Assembly (NCBI RefSeq): GCF_000003815.2
Contig: NC_049995.1
Coordinates: 2,214,154 to 2,278,153 of the forward strand
From: Branchiostoma floridae
Lineage: Eukaryota > Chordata > Leptocardii > Amphioxiformes > Branchiostomatidae
Direction of reading: 5' to 3'
DNA length: 64,000 bases
Below, one piece after another: positions 63,246 to 64,000 of the stretch. Under the pieces are notes generated by a model. That model ran no database searches. It worked only from the letters and a program-made list of their open reading frames with translations, and was not told the DNA's origin. The translations under genes and the position numbers were made by a program. Numbering within the stretch: the first letter of the stretch is position 1; every line of letters starts with the position of its first letter.

Positions 63246-63410
63246 CGTGGGAACCACTGTTTACTGTCGTCTGGTGGCAGGGTATACGGGAAGGATTCTC
63301 CCTCACCCTCGCGGCGAGAGTTGGAAACAAAAACACGCCTTGCTGCCACAGTAAACAATGATTAAAACCCCCGCAGACGACCGCAGCTGCTTCCCCCGAA
63401 GTTTCCCACA
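63246..63410. promoter_or_regulatory. Pair of CSL sites in far Hey upstream region
   Basis: CGTGGGAA 63246-63253 (overlapping the CACGTG E-box 63245-63250) and TTCCCACA 63403-63410. The two CTGTTTAC-like forkhead-type motifs lie between. Another CGTGGGAA is at 63969-63976. Confidence 0.45.
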
Positions 63411-64000
63411 CTCTCCGTACACACACACATGCCCTGATTCGCTCAGACGGACGGCGTTTGGCAATGACAACGATTTGGCGCGAACACAAAGGCCTTCCTG
63501 TTGTCAGAAGCGCCCTGTCAAGAGGACTCGTCCATTCAGGACTCCGTCTCGGGGTTGAGTGGATGAAAGGCCCTGGGGTGTTCGGGTTCACGAAGCTGGA
63601 GCCTCGGCGCATGCCGGAGCGACGGCCTACAGGTGGGCACTGTTTCGGCCCATAAAGGCCCGTCCCCCGCCCGCAAGCATAACTGTGCGACGGTGCAACA
63701 AAGGAGGGAGGAGCGGTGTGTGTACCGTGAACAAAGGATACCTGAAGGCTTTGACTGTCTGTCTTTATTTACAGACAAAGACCCATTCTCTACCGGACCA
63801 TTATGTGTTTGGGTTGCGGCTATTGTTCTCGATACTTTCCCATGGCTCGGCACAACGCGCGCCGTGTGCTCGCCATTCCCACCCCTACTCCGTGACACGT
63901 AATTAACGGACATGTGCGCCCCTTGCCAAGGGTAAACAAAACAAGCCAATTGGGGAGATTGCCGTGCTCGTGGGAACCGAGATTTTCTCACAGGCCGTGC

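Overview
The window is animal nuclear DNA. Small exons with GT-AG introns, abundant short inverted-repeat transposons, 5'-truncated LINEs and a tRNA-headed SINE rule out a prokaryote. The genes and their linkage fit an invertebrate chordate, most likely a lancelet (Branchiostoma). The species is an inference; the gene identities come from reading translated exons and splice phases directly.

Layout. (1) 1-7366, minus strand: the 5' part of a type II transmembrane collagen gene, consisting of a cytosolic start exon, a transmembrane exon, two 25-codon linker exons and a 222-codon Gly-X-Y exon. It runs off the left edge, and its introns hold a LINE remnant, a 56-bp satellite and several inverted-repeat elements. 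(2) 7370-12000: intergenic, mostly transposon-derived. (3) 12078-23588, minus: HDDC2, an HD-domain 5'-deoxynucleotidase, five exons seen and the N-terminal exon not found. (4) 25468-26358, minus: MRPL15 in one exon, divergent by 299 bp from (5) 26658-36215, plus: MRPS28 in four exons. Both start codons lie in ATGGCG (YY1/TISU-like) contexts. (6) 36.3-55.6 kb: no recognisable gene; a graveyard of nested foldback elements and tandem repeats. (7) 55694-58256, minus: a complete Hey gene (bHLH-Orange, YRPW) in five exons. (8) 58.3-64 kb: Hey upstream DNA with nine YGTGGGAA (CSL/Su(H)) sites, plus more foldback elements.

How the genes relate. MRPL15 and MRPS28 both serve the mitochondrial ribosome and appear to share a promoter. 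HDDC2 is a nucleotide-metabolism housekeeping enzyme. Hey is a Notch effector, and its upstream CSL sites fit direct Notch control. In human, HDDC2 lies near HEY2 on 6q22 and MRPS28 lies near HEY1 on 8q21, so this block looks like the pre-duplication arrangement of that paralogon.

The main novelties are: a set of TAGCC...GGCTA and TACTCTCC...GGAGAGTA foldback families, seven of whose copies are flanked by perfect 9-bp target duplications, often nested; a tandem array of four partial copies of MRPS28 exon 3 that carry splice donors; a duplicated SGFA-x-AFEKH exon in MRPS28; a ~700-bp inverted transposon pair around the last HDDC2 exon; and the Hey CSL cluster.
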